NCBI GenBank assembly: GCA_028279445.1
Contig: JANQNT010000022.1
Location: forward strand, 186,001 to 250,000
Source of the DNA: Tepidamorphaceae bacterium
GTDB taxonomy: Bacteria > Pseudomonadota > Alphaproteobacteria > Rhizobiales > Tepidamorphaceae
Length of the DNA: 64,000 nucleotides
Direction of reading: 5' to 3'
Shown: positions 17,065-27,647 of the stretch, one piece after another
How positions within the stretch are numbered: the first letter of the stretch is position 1
Layout of the letters: the number at the start of each line of letters is the position of its first letter
Translations under genes and position numbers: made by a program
The notes under the pieces: model-generated
Told to the model about the DNA's origin: nothing
What the model saw: the letters and a program-made list of their open reading frames with translations, nothing else
Databases searched by the model: none

Positions 17065-18786
17065 ATGCAACACCGAACTGCAGACGGCGGCCATCGCGTG
17101 AAACCCTTGTTCGATTTCCTCAGGACGCTCGGCGCCCCGCGCATCGCGGCGATGGGCGCGGTGGCGCTGTTCCTTGCCGGCTTTCTCATCTTCGTGGTGA
17201 CCCGAATCTCCACCGGGCCGATGACGCCGCTCTACACCGATCTGACATTCGAGGATTCCAACGCCATCCTGAGCGAACTCGACGCGCGCGCGCTCGACTA
17301 CGAAATCCGCCAGGGTGGCACCGTGATCCTGGTGCCGCAGGAGCAGGTGCTGCGGCTGCGCATGGACCTGGCCACGGCTGGCCTGCCGTCCGGTGGCGGT
17401 GTCGGCTACGAGATCTTCGACAAGGGTGACAGCCTCGGCGCCACCAGTTTCGTGCAGAACATCAACCACCTGCGCGCGCTGGAAGGCGAGCTCGCCCGCT
17501 CCATCCGCACCATCAAGGGCGTTCAGTCCGCGCGTGTGCATCTGGTGTTGCCGGAGCGCCAGCTCTTCGCCCGCGAGCGTCCGGAGCCATCGGCCTCCAT
17601 CGTGCTGAAATCGCGCGGAAGTCTGGAGACGGCGCAGATTCGCGCCATCCAGCATCTCGTCGCCTCCGCGGTGGAAGGCCTGTCGCCGGGCGGGGTTTCG
17701 GTGGTCGACGAGCGCGGCCGGCTGCTTGCCAGCGCCGCATCCGACGATGTGCAGGGGATCACCTCGACCATCGAGGAACGCCGGGCGCTGATCGAGCATC
17801 GGCTGATCGAGAAGGTGCAGTCACTGGTTTCCAGCGTGGTCGGCAACGACCGGGTGCGGGTGCGCGTTTCCGCCGACCTCGACATGCGCCGGGTGACGGA
17901 AACCAAGGACCTGTTCGATCCCGAAAGCCGCGTGGTGCGCTCCACGCAGTTGCGCGAGGAGCAATCCAACGCCAGCGAGCCGAGCGGCAATCAGGGCGTC
18001 ACCATCGGCAACGAGTTGCCCGGAGCCGGTCAGGGCGGCGCCGACGCCGGCAGCGCCACCCAGGCCGCCACCACCACCGAGGAGGTGGTCAACTACGAAA
18101 TCTCGCGCACCACCAGCACCCAGGTGCTAGAAGCCGGCAGCATCCGGCGCATCTCGGTCGCCGTGGTGGTCGATGGCGTCTACACGCAGGCCCAGAACGG
18201 CGACGTCACCTATGCGCCGCGAAACCAGGAGGAACTCGACCGCATCGCCGCCCTGGTGCGCACCGCAGTCGGCTTCGAGGAGGAGCGCGGCGACACCGTC
18301 GAGATCGTCAACCTTCGCTTCGCCGACCTGCCGATTGCCGCTCCGGTCGGAGCCACCGAAGCGGGCTTCCTGAGCCTCGACAAGCGCGACTATTTCTACA
18401 TCGCCGAGGTGATCGTGCTGCTCGTCGTCGGCATTCTGGCGCTGCTGCTGGTGGTGCGGCCGCTGGTGCGCCGCATCCTTGCCGAGAGCGAGGCGGCAGC
18501 GGCCATCACCGTCAGCGATGCGGACGGCAACCCGGTGAAGCTTGAAGCCGGCGAGACGGCGGGCGAGGCGGCGGCGCTGCTGGCGCCCGGCGTGCCCGGC
18601 ACAGCCGCCGTAACCCCTGCAGCCGGCCTGCCGTCGCAGCAGTCCCAGGTCGCTGCGCATATCGAACAGGCCCGCGCCGCCGGCGAGGTGCAGACCGTGG
18701 CGCTGCAGCAGATCGGCGAGATGGTCGAGACCAATCCGGTTGAAGCCGCCGGCATCGTACGCCAGTGGCTGCAGGAGGCGGCATGA
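17065..18786 (+). CDS. fliF: Flagellar MS-ring protein
   Basis: The product has about 573 residues. It has a first membrane helix near residues 26-46, then two ring-building motifs ([44 protein letters not shown] and the YscJ-like core), a Ser/Gly/Thr-rich loop, and a second helix (about 455-475, [25 protein letters not shown]) followed by the cytoplasmic tail that binds FliG. FliF forms the membrane base of the motor. Start choice: ATG 17065 lacks a good ribosome-binding site; an in-frame GTG at 17098 ([12 protein letters not shown]) is a credible alternative. It is the first gene of fliF-fliG-fliH-fliN-flbD. Confidence 0.96.
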   Translation: MQHRTADGGHRVKPLFDFLRTLGAPRIAAMGAVALFLAGFLIFVVTRISTGPMTPLYTDLTFEDSNAILSELDARALDYEIRQGGTVILVPQEQVLRLRMDLATAGLPSGGGVGYEIFDKGDSLGATSFVQNINHLRALEGELARSIRTIKGVQSARVHLVLPERQLFARERPEPSASIVLKSRGSLETAQIRAIQHLVASAVEGLSPGGVSVVDERGRLLASAASDDVQGITSTIEERRALIEHRLIEKVQSLVSSVVGNDRVRVRVSADLDMRRVTETKDLFDPESRVVRSTQLREEQSNASEPSGNQGVTIGNELPGAGQGGADAGSATQAATTTEEVVNYEISRTTSTQVLEAGSIRRISVAVVVDGVYTQAQNGDVTYAPRNQEELDRIAALVRTAVGFEEERGDTVEIVNLRFADLPIAAPVGATEAGFLSLDKRDYFYIAEVIVLLVVGILALLLVVRPLVRRILAESEAAAAITVSDADGNPVKLEAGETAGEAAALLAPGVPGTAAVTPAAGLPSQQSQVAAHIEQARAAGEVQTVALQQIGEMVETNPVEAAGIVRQWLQEAA

Positions 18787-19850
18787 ACAAGCTCGCCGTC
18801 ATGCAGCCGCCACGGCCCACCGAACTGCGCGACATCGACGCTTCGACGCCGCTTGAGACCATCAGCGGTCCGGAACGCGCCGCGATCGTGCTGCTGGCGC
18901 TCGGCGAGAAACACGGTCGCGAGCTCTGGGAATCCCTCGACGACGAAGAGGTCCGCGCGCTTTCGGTCGCCATGTCCAGGCTCGGCAAGGTGGCCCCCGA
19001 GATCGTCGAACTGCTGCTCGCCCAGTTCATCATGGAGCTCGGCAAGGCTGGCGCGGTGGTCGGCAACTTCGATTCAACCGAACGGCTGCTGCACCAGTTC
19101 CTGCCCCAGGACCGCGTTTCCACCATCATGGAGGAAATCCGTGGGCCCGCTGGCCGCACCATGTGGGAGAAGCTCTCCAACGTTCAGGAGGACGTGCTCG
19201 CCAACTATCTGAAGAACGAATATCCGCAGACCATCGCGGTGGTGCTGTCGAAGATCCGCTCCGAACATGCCTCGCGCGTGCTGGCGGTATTCCCCGAAGA
19301 CCTGGCGCTCGACGTCATCAACCGGATGCTGCGCATGGAAGCGGTGCAGAAGGACATCCTCGACAAGATCGAGCAGACCCTACGCACCGAGTTCATGGCC
19401 AACCTGTCCCAGACCCGCCGGCGCGATGCCCACGAGCTGATGGCCGACATCTTCAACAATCTCGACCGCCAGACCGAGACCCGTTTCCTGACGGCGCTGG
19501 AGGAACAGAACCGCGACGCCGCAGACCGCATCCGCGAGCTGATGTTCACCTTCGAAGACCTCGGCCGCCTCGATGCGCCGGCCATGCAGACCCTGCTGCG
19601 CGGCATCGACAAGGACAAGCTGGCCATCGCGCTCAAGGGCGCCAGCGAGCCAATGCGCGACTTCTTCATGCAGAACATGTCGCAGCGCGCTGCCAAGATG
19701 CTCAAGGAGGACATGGAAGTGCTGGGGCCGGTGCGGCTCAAGGAAGTCGACGAGGCGCAAAGCCAACTGGTCAACACCGCAAAGGACCTGGCCGCCCGGG
19801 GCGAGATCGTCATCGCCAAGAAGGGCGGCGAGGACGAGTTGGTCTACTGA
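18783..19850 (+). CDS. fliG: Flagellar motor switch protein FliG
   Basis: The product has 355 residues. The start ATG overlaps the fliF stop as ATGA, so translation is coupled. An in-frame ATG 18 bp further upstream is not favoured. The armadillo-type domains are visible, as is the torque-generating C-terminal domain with [51 protein letters not shown], which includes the charged residues that interact with the stator. The EHPQT-like middle motif reads [14 protein letters not shown]. FliG joins FliF to FliM/FliN. No fliM gene lies in the window. Confidence 0.97.
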   Translation: MNKLAVMQPPRPTELRDIDASTPLETISGPERAAIVLLALGEKHGRELWESLDDEEVRALSVAMSRLGKVAPEIVELLLAQFIMELGKAGAVVGNFDSTERLLHQFLPQDRVSTIMEEIRGPAGRTMWEKLSNVQEDVLANYLKNEYPQTIAVVLSKIRSEHASRVLAVFPEDLALDVINRMLRMEAVQKDILDKIEQTLRTEFMANLSQTRRRDAHELMADIFNNLDRQTETRFLTALEEQNRDAADRIRELMFTFEDLGRLDAPAMQTLLRGIDKDKLAIALKGASEPMRDFFMQNMSQRAAKMLKEDMEVLGPVRLKEVDEAQSQLVNTAKDLAARGEIVIAKKGGEDELVY

Positions 19851-19898
19851 TGCACGGCAAGACAAACATATCCGCTGCGACAGCGCGCGAGGCCCGCC

Positions 19899-20720
19899 AT
19901 GGCTGAGCCCGCCCGCTACCAGTTCGACAGCGTCTTCTCGCTCGCCCATGCCCGCGAGGCCGAGCCAAAACGCTACGAAGAGCCCGAGTTGCAGGCCGCC
20001 GTCGAGGCGGCCCGCCAGGAGGGCATCGCAGCCGGCCGCGCCGCGGCGATTGCCGAGGCCGACCAGCAGGCGGCGATCGCCTGCGGCAAGATCGTAGAGG
20101 CACTGCCGGCTCTGATGGCAGCGGCCGAAGACAAGGTGCGCGACAGCGAGACGGCGATTGTCGATATCGCCGTGCTGACCGCCCGCAAGCTCTCACGCGC
20201 GCTGGTCGCCCGCTATCCGCTGGTGGAGATCGTCGATCTGTTCCGCCAGTCGGTGGAGGAAATCCGCTCGGTTCCGCATGTGGCGCTGCGTGTGCACGAG
20301 TCGCTGGCCGAGCCGCTATCCCAGCGCATCGACGGACTGACCCGCGAGACCGGCATCGAGGGCCGCGTCATCGTACTTGGCGACCCCGACATCGTGCCGG
20401 GCGACGCGAGGCTCGAATGGGCCGATGGCGGGATGGTGCGCGAGGCTGCCACGCTGGAAGCCGAGATCGAGGAAGCGGTCAAACGCTTTGCCCTGCGCCA
20501 GCCACAGCAGCGCCCCGGCCACGACGCGCCCATGAGCGACACGGAGAGCGGCGCCGAACAAACGGCCACGCCACCAGAGCCGCGAACCATCAGGGAGACG
20601 GCCGCGCCCGACACCTTCGAGCCTGAGACGGCCGAGCCCGGAGCACCTGTGCCCGACGAGCCGGCGCCTGACACGGACGTGCCCGACACGCCCGCGCCCG
20701 AGACGCCAGAGGAGATGTGA
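19899..20720 (+). CDS. fliH: Flagellar assembly protein FliH (FlbE-type)
   Basis: The product has 273 residues. It regulates the export ATPase FliI and links it to the export gate and C-ring. The N-terminal RYQFDSVFSLA segment and the helix EAARQEGIAAGRAAAIAEADQQAAIA fit FliH. The globular part with VPHVALRVHESLAEPLSQRI and DARLEWADGGMVREAATLEAEIEEAV is the FliH C-terminal domain. After about residue 205 comes an unusual 70-residue acidic Pro/Glu/Thr tail with repeated PDTxxPETxEP-like units, ending at the stop 3 bp before fliN. In Caulobacter the gene in this operon position is flbE. Confidence 0.88.
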   Translation: MAEPARYQFDSVFSLAHAREAEPKRYEEPELQAAVEAARQEGIAAGRAAAIAEADQQAAIACGKIVEALPALMAAAEDKVRDSETAIVDIAVLTARKLSRALVARYPLVEIVDLFRQSVEEIRSVPHVALRVHESLAEPLSQRIDGLTRETGIEGRVIVLGDPDIVPGDARLEWADGGMVREAATLEAEIEEAVKRFALRQPQQRPGHDAPMSDTESGAEQTATPPEPRTIRETAAPDTFEPETAEPGAPVPDEPAPDTDVPDTPAPETPEEM

Positions 20721-20723
20721 GCC

Positions 20724-21062
20724 ATGTCCGACGACGTTGAAACGCCGTTCGAGGAGATGACCGATGTGCCCGACCGGACGCCGACTATGGCAGCCGACGA
20801 GGCAACCGCGCACACCGCCGGTGAACTCGAGGCGGTGTTCGACATCCCGGTCAAGGTGTCGGCGGTGCTCGGGCGCGCGCGCATGGAGGTGAGCCAGCTT
20901 CTGAAGCTGGAGGAAGGCAACATCGTCGAACTCGACCGCAAGGTCGGCGAGGCGATCGATATCTACGTCAATGACCGTCTGGTGGCGCGCGGCGAGGTGG
21001 TGCTGGTGGAAGACCGCCTCGGCGTCACCATGACTGAGATCATCAAGGACGAACACGGTTGA
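20724..21062 (+). CDS. fliN: Flagellar motor switch protein FliN
   Basis: The product has 112 residues. A 35-residue acidic leader precedes a canonical SpoA/surface-presentation domain: VFDIPVKVSAVLGRARMEVSQLLKLEEGNIVELDRKVGEAIDIYVNDRLVARGEVVLVEDRLGVTMTEI. FliN builds the lower C-ring with FliM. It is three bases downstream of fliH and 40 bp upstream of flbD, all one transcription unit. Confidence 0.96.
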   Translation: MSDDVETPFEEMTDVPDRTPTMAADEATAHTAGELEAVFDIPVKVSAVLGRARMEVSQLLKLEEGNIVELDRKVGEAIDIYVNDRLVARGEVVLVEDRLGVTMTEIIKDEHG

Positions 21063-21102
21063 GCCGCGCCGGCGCGGATGCCGGCGGGCAAGGAGAAGTG
21101 AC

Positions 21103-22458
<1,356 letters not shown>

Positions 22459-22475
22459 TCAGCATTTTTGGTTTG

Positions 22476-22522
22476 AGCGGGATCCGGGCGGAAAACCGGT
22501 TCCCACTTTTCCTGATCCCGCT
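22476..22522. repeat. Hyphomicrobiales-type palindromic intergenic repeat, copy A
   Basis: The arms AGCGGGATC (22476-22484) and GATCCCGCT (22514-22522) form a perfect 9-bp stem around a core with GGCGGAAAACCGG and CCCACTTTTCCT. A second copy, inverted, lies at 60088-60128. It sits just after flbD and before a convergent gene, so it can also work as a bidirectional 3' hairpin. I recall similar sequences as abundant intergenic repeats in rhizobia; that is memory, not a search. Confidence 0.75.
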
Positions 22523-22527
22523 GGCAC

Positions 22528-23157
22528 TTACTTCTTCGCCGTGCCCTCCACCGGCCCGTCGAGCGAAATGCCGGCTTCGGTGAGCCCCTTGTTCAGGTGG
22601 TGCTCGATCTGATTGGCGAACTTCTGCGCCGCGTGGATCAGGAACTGGAAGCGCAGCGTGCCGCCGCCAACCGCATGCACCAGCTCAACGCGCGGATCGC
22701 CCTCGGTCATCGATAGCTGTGCGGCGATCATCTCGCCGCCGCCCGGCGCACCGCGCACATAGCCGACCGACTTGTTGAACGCCGCATCTCCGGACCCACG
22801 CGGCATCGCCACCCAGATCGGCCCCTTGCGCAGCACCTCGATCATCGCACGCGCCTCCTTGGCATCGAGGATGATGACGTGACCGCCGCCCGCCGCGCCG
22901 TCCTGCGCCGGCTCGATCAGGCTGAGAACAGCCTGGAATCCGCCACCGCTCAGGCTCGTGGTGACCACGGTGAAGCCGTCCTTGCCGGTGTTGACGTTGA
23001 TGAACAGCGCCGGATCGCCGAGTGCTGCGCCATGCTCAAGGATGGTGAACTGGCGCTCCGGATCGTAGGCTGTCGGGTCGCCGGCGCTTTGGGCCAGCGC
23101 AATGCCTGGCAGCAGGCAGAGGGCGATGATCGACAGCAGTCCACGGACACGTCTCAT
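22528..23157 (-). CDS. Exported protein of unknown function
   Basis: The product has 209 residues if started at the ATG at 23157, whose product begins with a clean signal peptide (MRRVRGLLSIIALCLLPGIALAQ); an ATG six codons upstream (23175) is possible. The mature part contains GGGFQAVLSLIEPA, HVIILDAKEARAMIEVL and a C-terminal helix-rich tail, with no cysteine pair or metal motif. I do not recognise the family. It is convergent with flbD and divergent from flhA, with the CtrA box in the shared region, so it could share cell-cycle control. Confidence that it is a real gene is good; function is unknown. Confidence 0.7.
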   Translation of the reverse strand: MRRVRGLLSIIALCLLPGIALAQSAGDPTAYDPERQFTILEHGAALGDPALFINVNTGKDGFTVVTTSLSGGGFQAVLSLIEPAQDGAAGGGHVIILDAKEARAMIEVLRKGPIWVAMPRGSGDAAFNKSVGYVRGAPGGGEMIAAQLSMTEGDPRVELVHAVGGGTLRFQFLIHAAQKFANQIEHHLNKGLTEAGISLDGPVEGTAKK

Positions 23158-23262
23158 GCGTTCGATTTCCGGCATCGGTTCCAGTTACATCGCGCGCAGT
23201 ATGGCGGCAGCCACCGAGCGGGTCCATGGCGCGGCGCACAAGTGCGCGTGTGCCCACCACAA

Positions 23263-23278
23263 TTAACTGCCGGTTAAC
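23263..23278 (+). promoter_or_regulatory. CtrA box of flhA
   Basis: TTAA-CTGCCGG-TTAAC, a perfect match to the CtrA consensus TTAA-N7-TTAAC, 64 bp upstream of the flhA start. It could also act on the divergent exported-protein gene. Confidence 0.75.
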
Positions 23279-23283
23279 CATAC

Positions 23284-23304
23284 ACCCGGCAAAAATTGCC
23301 GGGT
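23284..23304. promoter_or_regulatory. 21-bp palindrome between CtrA box and flhA (ftr-like)
   Basis: The arms ACCCGGCAA and TTGCCGGGT are perfect inverted repeats separated by AAA. They contain the CGGCAA-N3-TTGCCG unit also found upstream of the fliK sigma-54 promoter. It begins 5 bp after the CtrA box, a position suited to repression by FlbD once later genes are on. Confidence 0.65.
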
Positions 23305-23341
23305 CAGTATCTGTCGGCACTGCGCCCCGGGACACCAGCTC

Positions 23342-25465
23342 ATGACGGACACCTCCGGCAACGGAGCAGTCGGCACGCGCGGATTTACTCTGCCAACTCC
23401 GGCGGAGGCGCTCGCCTTCATAAAGCGCGGCGATATCGCCCTGGCGCTCGGCGTGATGACGATCCTCGTCGTCCTCATCATGCCGATGCCGCCCTACGCG
23501 CTGGACGTCCTGCTGGCGGTCTCGATCATCTTCTCGGTGCTGATCCTGATGACGGCGCTGTTCATCAGGAAGGCGCTGGAGTTCTCCGCCTTCCCGACCG
23601 TGCTGCTGGTCGCCACCATGCTGCGCCTGGCGCTCAACCTCGCCTCCACGCGGCTGATCCTCGCCGACGGGCACACCGGCACCGATGCCGCCGGCCGCGT
23701 CATCGAGGCCTTCGGCAACTTCGTCATGGGCGGCAATTTCGTCATCGGCCTGATCGTCTTCGCCATCCTGATCACGGTGAACTTCGTCGTCATCACCAAG
23801 GGTTCCGGCCGCATCGCGGAGGTCGCCGCACGCTTCACGCTGGACGCCATGCCCGGCAAGCAGATGGCCATCGACGCGGACCTCTCCGCAGGTCTGATCA
23901 GCGAGGACGAGGCGCGCGAACGCCGCCGCATCCTGGAGGACGAAAGCGCCTTCTACGGCGCCATGGACGGTGCCTCGAAATTCGTCCGCGGCGACGCCAT
24001 CGCCGGCCTCATCATCACCTTCATCAACATCATCGGCGGCATCATCATCGGCGTCGGCCAGATGGAGCTGAGCTTCGCGGAGGCCGGCGCCACCTACACC
24101 CTGCTGACGGTCGGCGACGGGCTGGTATCACAGGTGCCGGCGCTCATCGTCTCGACCGCCGCGGGCCTGCTGGTCTCCAAGGCCGGCGTCAGCGAAAACT
24201 CCGACACAGCGCTCGTCACCCAGCTTGCCAGCTACCCCAAGGCGCTCGGCATGACCTCGGCCGTCATGGCGGGGCTGTCACTGCTGCCCGGTATCCCGAT
24301 GCTACCGTTCCTGGGGCTTTCGGCGGGCGCCGGCATCCTCGCCTATTCGGTCGACCGGCAGCGCAAGCAGGCGGCCGCGGAGACGGCCCTGCGCGAAACG
24401 GCGGAGGCGGAGCCGACCGAACCCACTGAAGAGCCGATCTCCGCCGCGCTCGCCATGGACGACATCAAGCTGGAGATCGGCTATGCGCTGCTACCGCTGG
24501 TCAACGGCGTCGACGGCGAGGATCGCCTGACCGGTCAGATCAAGGCGCTGCGCCGTCAGCTCGCCCAGGAACTCGGCTTCGTCATGCCACCGGTGCGCGT
24601 GCTCGACAACGTCCAGTCCGAAGCCAACAACTACACGGTGAAGATCAAGGAGGTCGATGCCGGCAGCGGCGTCGTCTATCCCAACCAGGTGATGGTGATG
24701 GACCCGGCCGGCAAGCAGATCGACATGCCTGGCTTCCACACCACCGAACCGGCTTTCGGCCTGCCGGCCACCTGGGTCGACGAGAGCCGCCGCGACCAGG
24801 CGCAGATGAAGGGTTATACGGTCGTCGACCCGGCGACCGTCATCTCCACCCACCTCACCGAGGCGGTGAAGGGCAACATGCCCGAGCTGCTGAGCTACGC
24901 GGAGGTCTCCAAGCTGCTCGGCGACCTGCCCAAGGAACAGCAGAAGCTCGTCGATGACATTGTGCCGAGCCAGGTCACGGTCTCCAACATCCAGCGCGTG
25001 CTGCAATACCTGCTGGCCGAGCGGGTCTCGATCCGTGACCTGCCGACCATCCTGGAAGGCATCGCGGAAGCTACTGCCTTTGCCCGCGCGCCGCAGTGGA
25101 TCGCCGAGCACGTACGCTCCCGCCTGGCCCGCCAATTGTGTGCCCAACACACCTCGCCGAACGGCTACCTGCCCATCCTGTCGCTGTCGCCGGACTGGGA
25201 GCAGTCGTTCACGTCATCGCTGATCGGCGAGGGCGAGGAGCGCCAGCTTGCCATGGCTCCCTCCAAGTTGCAGAGCTTCGTGCAACTTGTCCGCGAGGGC
25301 TTCGAGCAGGCGGCCCAGCAGGGCGAGCTGCCGGTGCTGATGACCAGTGCGGCGAACCGCCCCCACGTGCGCTCCATCATCGAGCGCTTCCGCCCGCAGA
25401 CCATCGTGCTGTCCCAGAACGAGGTGCACCCGCGCGCCCGGCTGAAGACGCTGGGGAACATTTAA
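23342..25465 (+). CDS. flhA: Flagellar export gate protein FlhA
   Basis: The product has 707 residues. The N-terminal half has about eight membrane helices, with the FHIPEP signature region between them (FSAFPTVLLVATMLRLALNLASTRLIL, then the FTLDAMPGKQMAIDADLSAGLISEDEARERR loop). The cytoplasmic half (from about residue 370) binds chaperone-substrate complexes and FliH-FliI. FlhA is a central part of the type III export gate. It is separated from the fliF operon by the convergent exported-protein gene but carries its own CtrA box. flhB and fliPQR are not in the window. Confidence 0.97.
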   Translation: MTDTSGNGAVGTRGFTLPTPAEALAFIKRGDIALALGVMTILVVLIMPMPPYALDVLLAVSIIFSVLILMTALFIRKALEFSAFPTVLLVATMLRLALNLASTRLILADGHTGTDAAGRVIEAFGNFVMGGNFVIGLIVFAILITVNFVVITKGSGRIAEVAARFTLDAMPGKQMAIDADLSAGLISEDEARERRRILEDESAFYGAMDGASKFVRGDAIAGLIITFINIIGGIIIGVGQMELSFAEAGATYTLLTVGDGLVSQVPALIVSTAAGLLVSKAGVSENSDTALVTQLASYPKALGMTSAVMAGLSLLPGIPMLPFLGLSAGAGILAYSVDRQRKQAAAETALRETAEAEPTEPTEEPISAALAMDDIKLEIGYALLPLVNGVDGEDRLTGQIKALRRQLAQELGFVMPPVRVLDNVQSEANNYTVKIKEVDAGSGVVYPNQVMVMDPAGKQIDMPGFHTTEPAFGLPATWVDESRRDQAQMKGYTVVDPATVISTHLTEAVKGNMPELLSYAEVSKLLGDLPKEQQKLVDDIVPSQVTVSNIQRVLQYLLAERVSIRDLPTILEGIAEATAFARAPQWIAEHVRSRLARQLCAQHTSPNGYLPILSLSPDWEQSFTSSLIGEGEERQLAMAPSKLQSFVQLVREGFEQAAQQGELPVLMTSAANRPHVRSIIERFRPQTIVLSQNEVHPRARLKTLGNI

Positions 25466-25614
25466 CGTTTCGCCGCCAGTCTGGAGGCAATCCGGCAAGG
25501 CAGCGGCGACGTATGCCAGCCGGCACACATCGCGAGGATTTGCCGCGGGCGCGGCCATTGTCTTGCCCGACCGCGACCATAGTTTCCGAACGGTCCCCCA
25601 CTCCCGAGGTTTGC

Positions 25615-26400
25615 ATGTTTCCCACACGTTGTTCCGGCCGCCTGGCCCCTGTCCTGCTCGCGGCCGGTCTCGCACTGACCCTGCCCGCCACCGCCAGCGC
25701 CAATCAGCACTCCACCTGGCGCGACGGCACCGACTTCGTGCTGACGCTGGGCGCAGGGGTGGAGGCGGAGCCGGACTACATCGGTTCCGACGACTACGAG
25801 GCCGGTTTCTTCCCGATCATCGGCGTCAGCCGACCCGACGACCTGGGACCGCGCGGCTTCTTCATCCGCCCCTCGGTCGGCTTCGTCTCCGATCGCGACG
25901 CCGGCGACAATCCAGCACTCACGGGCCTGAACGATGTGGACTTCACCGTCGAGCTCGGTGCGGTCATCGGCTACGAGAGCCGCATCGCCACCGCCTTCGC
26001 CGCCGTGCGTCATGGCATCGGCGGGCATGAAGGCATCGTCGCCGATATCGGCCTCGACTTCACCACCAGGCCGATGGACCGGCTGACCCTGACCGGCGGC
26101 CCGCGCCTGACCATCGTTTCCGACGACTACATGGACACCTATTTCGGCGTCAGCCCCGCCGAGGCGGTCACGTCCGCCTATGCGGCGTTCGACCCGGACG
26201 GCGGCATCAAGAGCACCGGGCTTGAGGCGGAAGCGGTCTACGCGCTCACCGAGCGTACCAACGTGCACCTGCGCGCCGAGTGGGAACACCTGCTGGGCGA
26301 TGCCGCCGACAGCCCCTTCGTGGCCGGTCCGGGCAGCGAGAACCAATTCACCGTCGGCATCGGCCTCAGCCACGAATTCGAAATCGACCTTTGGGACTAG
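25615..26400 (+). CDS. MipA/OmpV family outer-membrane protein
   Basis: The product has 261 residues: a signal peptide to about residue 30 (LPATASA-N), then a beta-barrel with the MipA/OmpV wording (GAGVEAEPDYIGSDDYEAGFFPIIGVSR, FTTRPMDRLTLTGGPRLTIVSDDYMDTYFGVSP) and a C-terminal amphipathic strand. MipA of E. coli scaffolds murein hydrolases; other members are porin-like. The start ATG 25615 has GAGG upstream; the frame stays open further upstream over flhA but is not coding there. The stop TAG is part of a dispersed palindrome at 26397. Confidence 0.88.
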   Translation: MFPTRCSGRLAPVLLAAGLALTLPATASANQHSTWRDGTDFVLTLGAGVEAEPDYIGSDDYEAGFFPIIGVSRPDDLGPRGFFIRPSVGFVSDRDAGDNPALTGLNDVDFTVELGAVIGYESRIATAFAAVRHGIGGHEGIVADIGLDFTTRPMDRLTLTGGPRLTIVSDDYMDTYFGVSPAEAVTSAYAAFDPDGGIKSTGLEAEAVYALTERTNVHLRAEWEHLLGDAADSPFVAGPGSENQFTVGIGLSHEFEIDLWD

Positions 26401-26414
26401 GGTCAGGACTCTAG
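26397..26414. repeat. Short dispersed palindromic motif, copy 3, supplies a stop codon
   Basis: CTAGGGTCAGGACTCTAG. The first 14 bases after C differ at one position from the outer end of the element at 9440. Its TAG is the stop codon of the MipA/OmpV gene. It may be a footprint of a related element at a CTAG site. Confidence 0.6.
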
Positions 26415-26434
26415 GCTGTGGTTGTGTCACTCCC

Positions 26435-26471
26435 CTGACCGGCCGGCGCCGCGCTTGACGCGGCCACCACC
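26435..26471. repeat. 37-bp dispersed repeat, copy 1
   Basis: It matches 45036-45072 at 32 of 37 positions, sharing the core GCCGCGCTTGA and GCGGCCA. Both copies are intergenic and both lie beside other palindromic repeats. Function unknown. Confidence 0.5.
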
Positions 26472-26507
26472 GCCGCCGCATGTAGCCCGCAACACTCACG
26501 CGGGGTC

Positions 26508-27137
26508 ATGCGAATGGACACCCTCCCCCTCAAACTCAACGGCTTCACCGATCTGCCCGCCGGCAAGATCGCCAATGTGGCGACCTGCCTGGAGATGTGC
26601 GCCCCGCCACCCGGCCACGCCCCGCAGGTCCTTCCCGACGGCTATCTGCTCGATGCGCTGACCGGGGACGACGCGCGGCGCTACCGCGACCTGTTCGTGG
26701 GGATCGGAACGCCATGGCTGTGGTTTTCGCGGCTGGACTGGAGCAATGACCAGATCGCCGAGACGATCGGCGACCCCAACGTGGAAGCCCATGCGCTTGC
26801 AGGCCCGGAGGGCGACGCCGGGCTGCTGGAGCTCGATTTCCGCACCGATGGCGACGTCGAGCTTGCCTTCTTCGGTCTGACGCCAGCGCAGATGGGCAAG
26901 GGGCTGGGCCGGGCATTGATGAGCCATGCCATCGCACTTGGCTTCGCGCGCGGCCAGCGGCGTTTGTGGGTACATACCTGCACGTTCGACCACCCGGCCG
27001 CGCTGGGCTTCTACATCGCGTCGGGCTTTACGCCCTACAAGCGCCAGATCGAGGTGGCCGACGATCCCCGGCTCGCCGGTCTCGCGCCGCGCGACAGCGC
27101 ACCCCACGTGCCGTTGATCCCGGCCCGCGGTGCCTAG
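26508..27137 (+). CDS. GNAT-family N-acetyltransferase
   Basis: The product has 209 residues. The acetyl-CoA-binding motif LTPAQMGKGLGRALMSHAIALGF and the following RLWVHTCTFDHPAALGFYIASGFTPYKRQIE are a textbook GNAT core. The N-terminal 60 residues carry a CLEM...PPPG segment of unknown role. It lies between mipA and the convergent fliJ-fliI operon. The acceptor cannot be inferred. Confidence 0.9.
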   Translation: MRMDTLPLKLNGFTDLPAGKIANVATCLEMCAPPPGHAPQVLPDGYLLDALTGDDARRYRDLFVGIGTPWLWFSRLDWSNDQIAETIGDPNVEAHALAGPEGDAGLLELDFRTDGDVELAFFGLTPAQMGKGLGRALMSHAIALGFARGQRRLWVHTCTFDHPAALGFYIASGFTPYKRQIEVADDPRLAGLAPRDSAPHVPLIPARGA

Positions 27138-27225
27138 TTCGACCGGTGCGCGCGAACAAGCGCAGCCGCACCCGCCGCGGATGTCGCGGCGAGGCCCGTC
27201 GGCGCTGGATTGCTGACGTCGAGGT

Positions 27226-27636
27226 TCAGCTCTGGAAGGCCAGCCGGCCTCCGATGGCGTCGAGCTCGCTTTGTTCCTGCTTGGCCTGTTCGGCGCGCTC
27301 GCGCTCGCCGGAACGCTCCTCGAGGATCTCGACCTTCTTGAGCTCCTCGATGGCTTCCGACAACGCATCCTGCGCCTCGGCAAGCTGGCCGCCGAGCTCA
27401 TCGGCGGACGCCATCAGGTTGTCCTTGCGCTGCATGGCCGCACGCGCGAACGTGGGATAGGCGAAGTGGGCGACATCGTCGACGCCCGCCTTGGCCTCCT
27501 CGTCCTTGATCTGCCGGTCCAGATCCTCCGCCATGCGGTGGAAGTCGGCGATCATGGTTTCGATCTGCACCAGTTGCCGCCGCTTCTCGTCGACCTGGAA
27601 CCGCTGGAAGCGGATCAGGCTGTCTCGCGATTTCAT
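27226..27636 (-). CDS. fliJ: Flagellar export chaperone FliJ
   Basis: The product is a 136-residue, almost entirely helical coiled-coil protein of FliJ length, starting MKSRDSLIRFQRFQVDEKRRQLVQIE, the usual alphaproteobacterial FliJ opening. FliJ forms the stalk of the export ATPase ring and cycles chaperones. It begins 11 bp after the fliI stop on the same strand, the canonical fliI-fliJ pair. Confidence 0.88.
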   Translation of the reverse strand: MKSRDSLIRFQRFQVDEKRRQLVQIETMIADFHRMAEDLDRQIKDEEAKAGVDDVAHFAYPTFARAAMQRKDNLMASADELGGQLAEAQDALSEAIEELKKVEILEERSGERERAEQAKQEQSELDAIGGRLAFQS

Positions 27637-27647
27637 GGCCTCACTCC

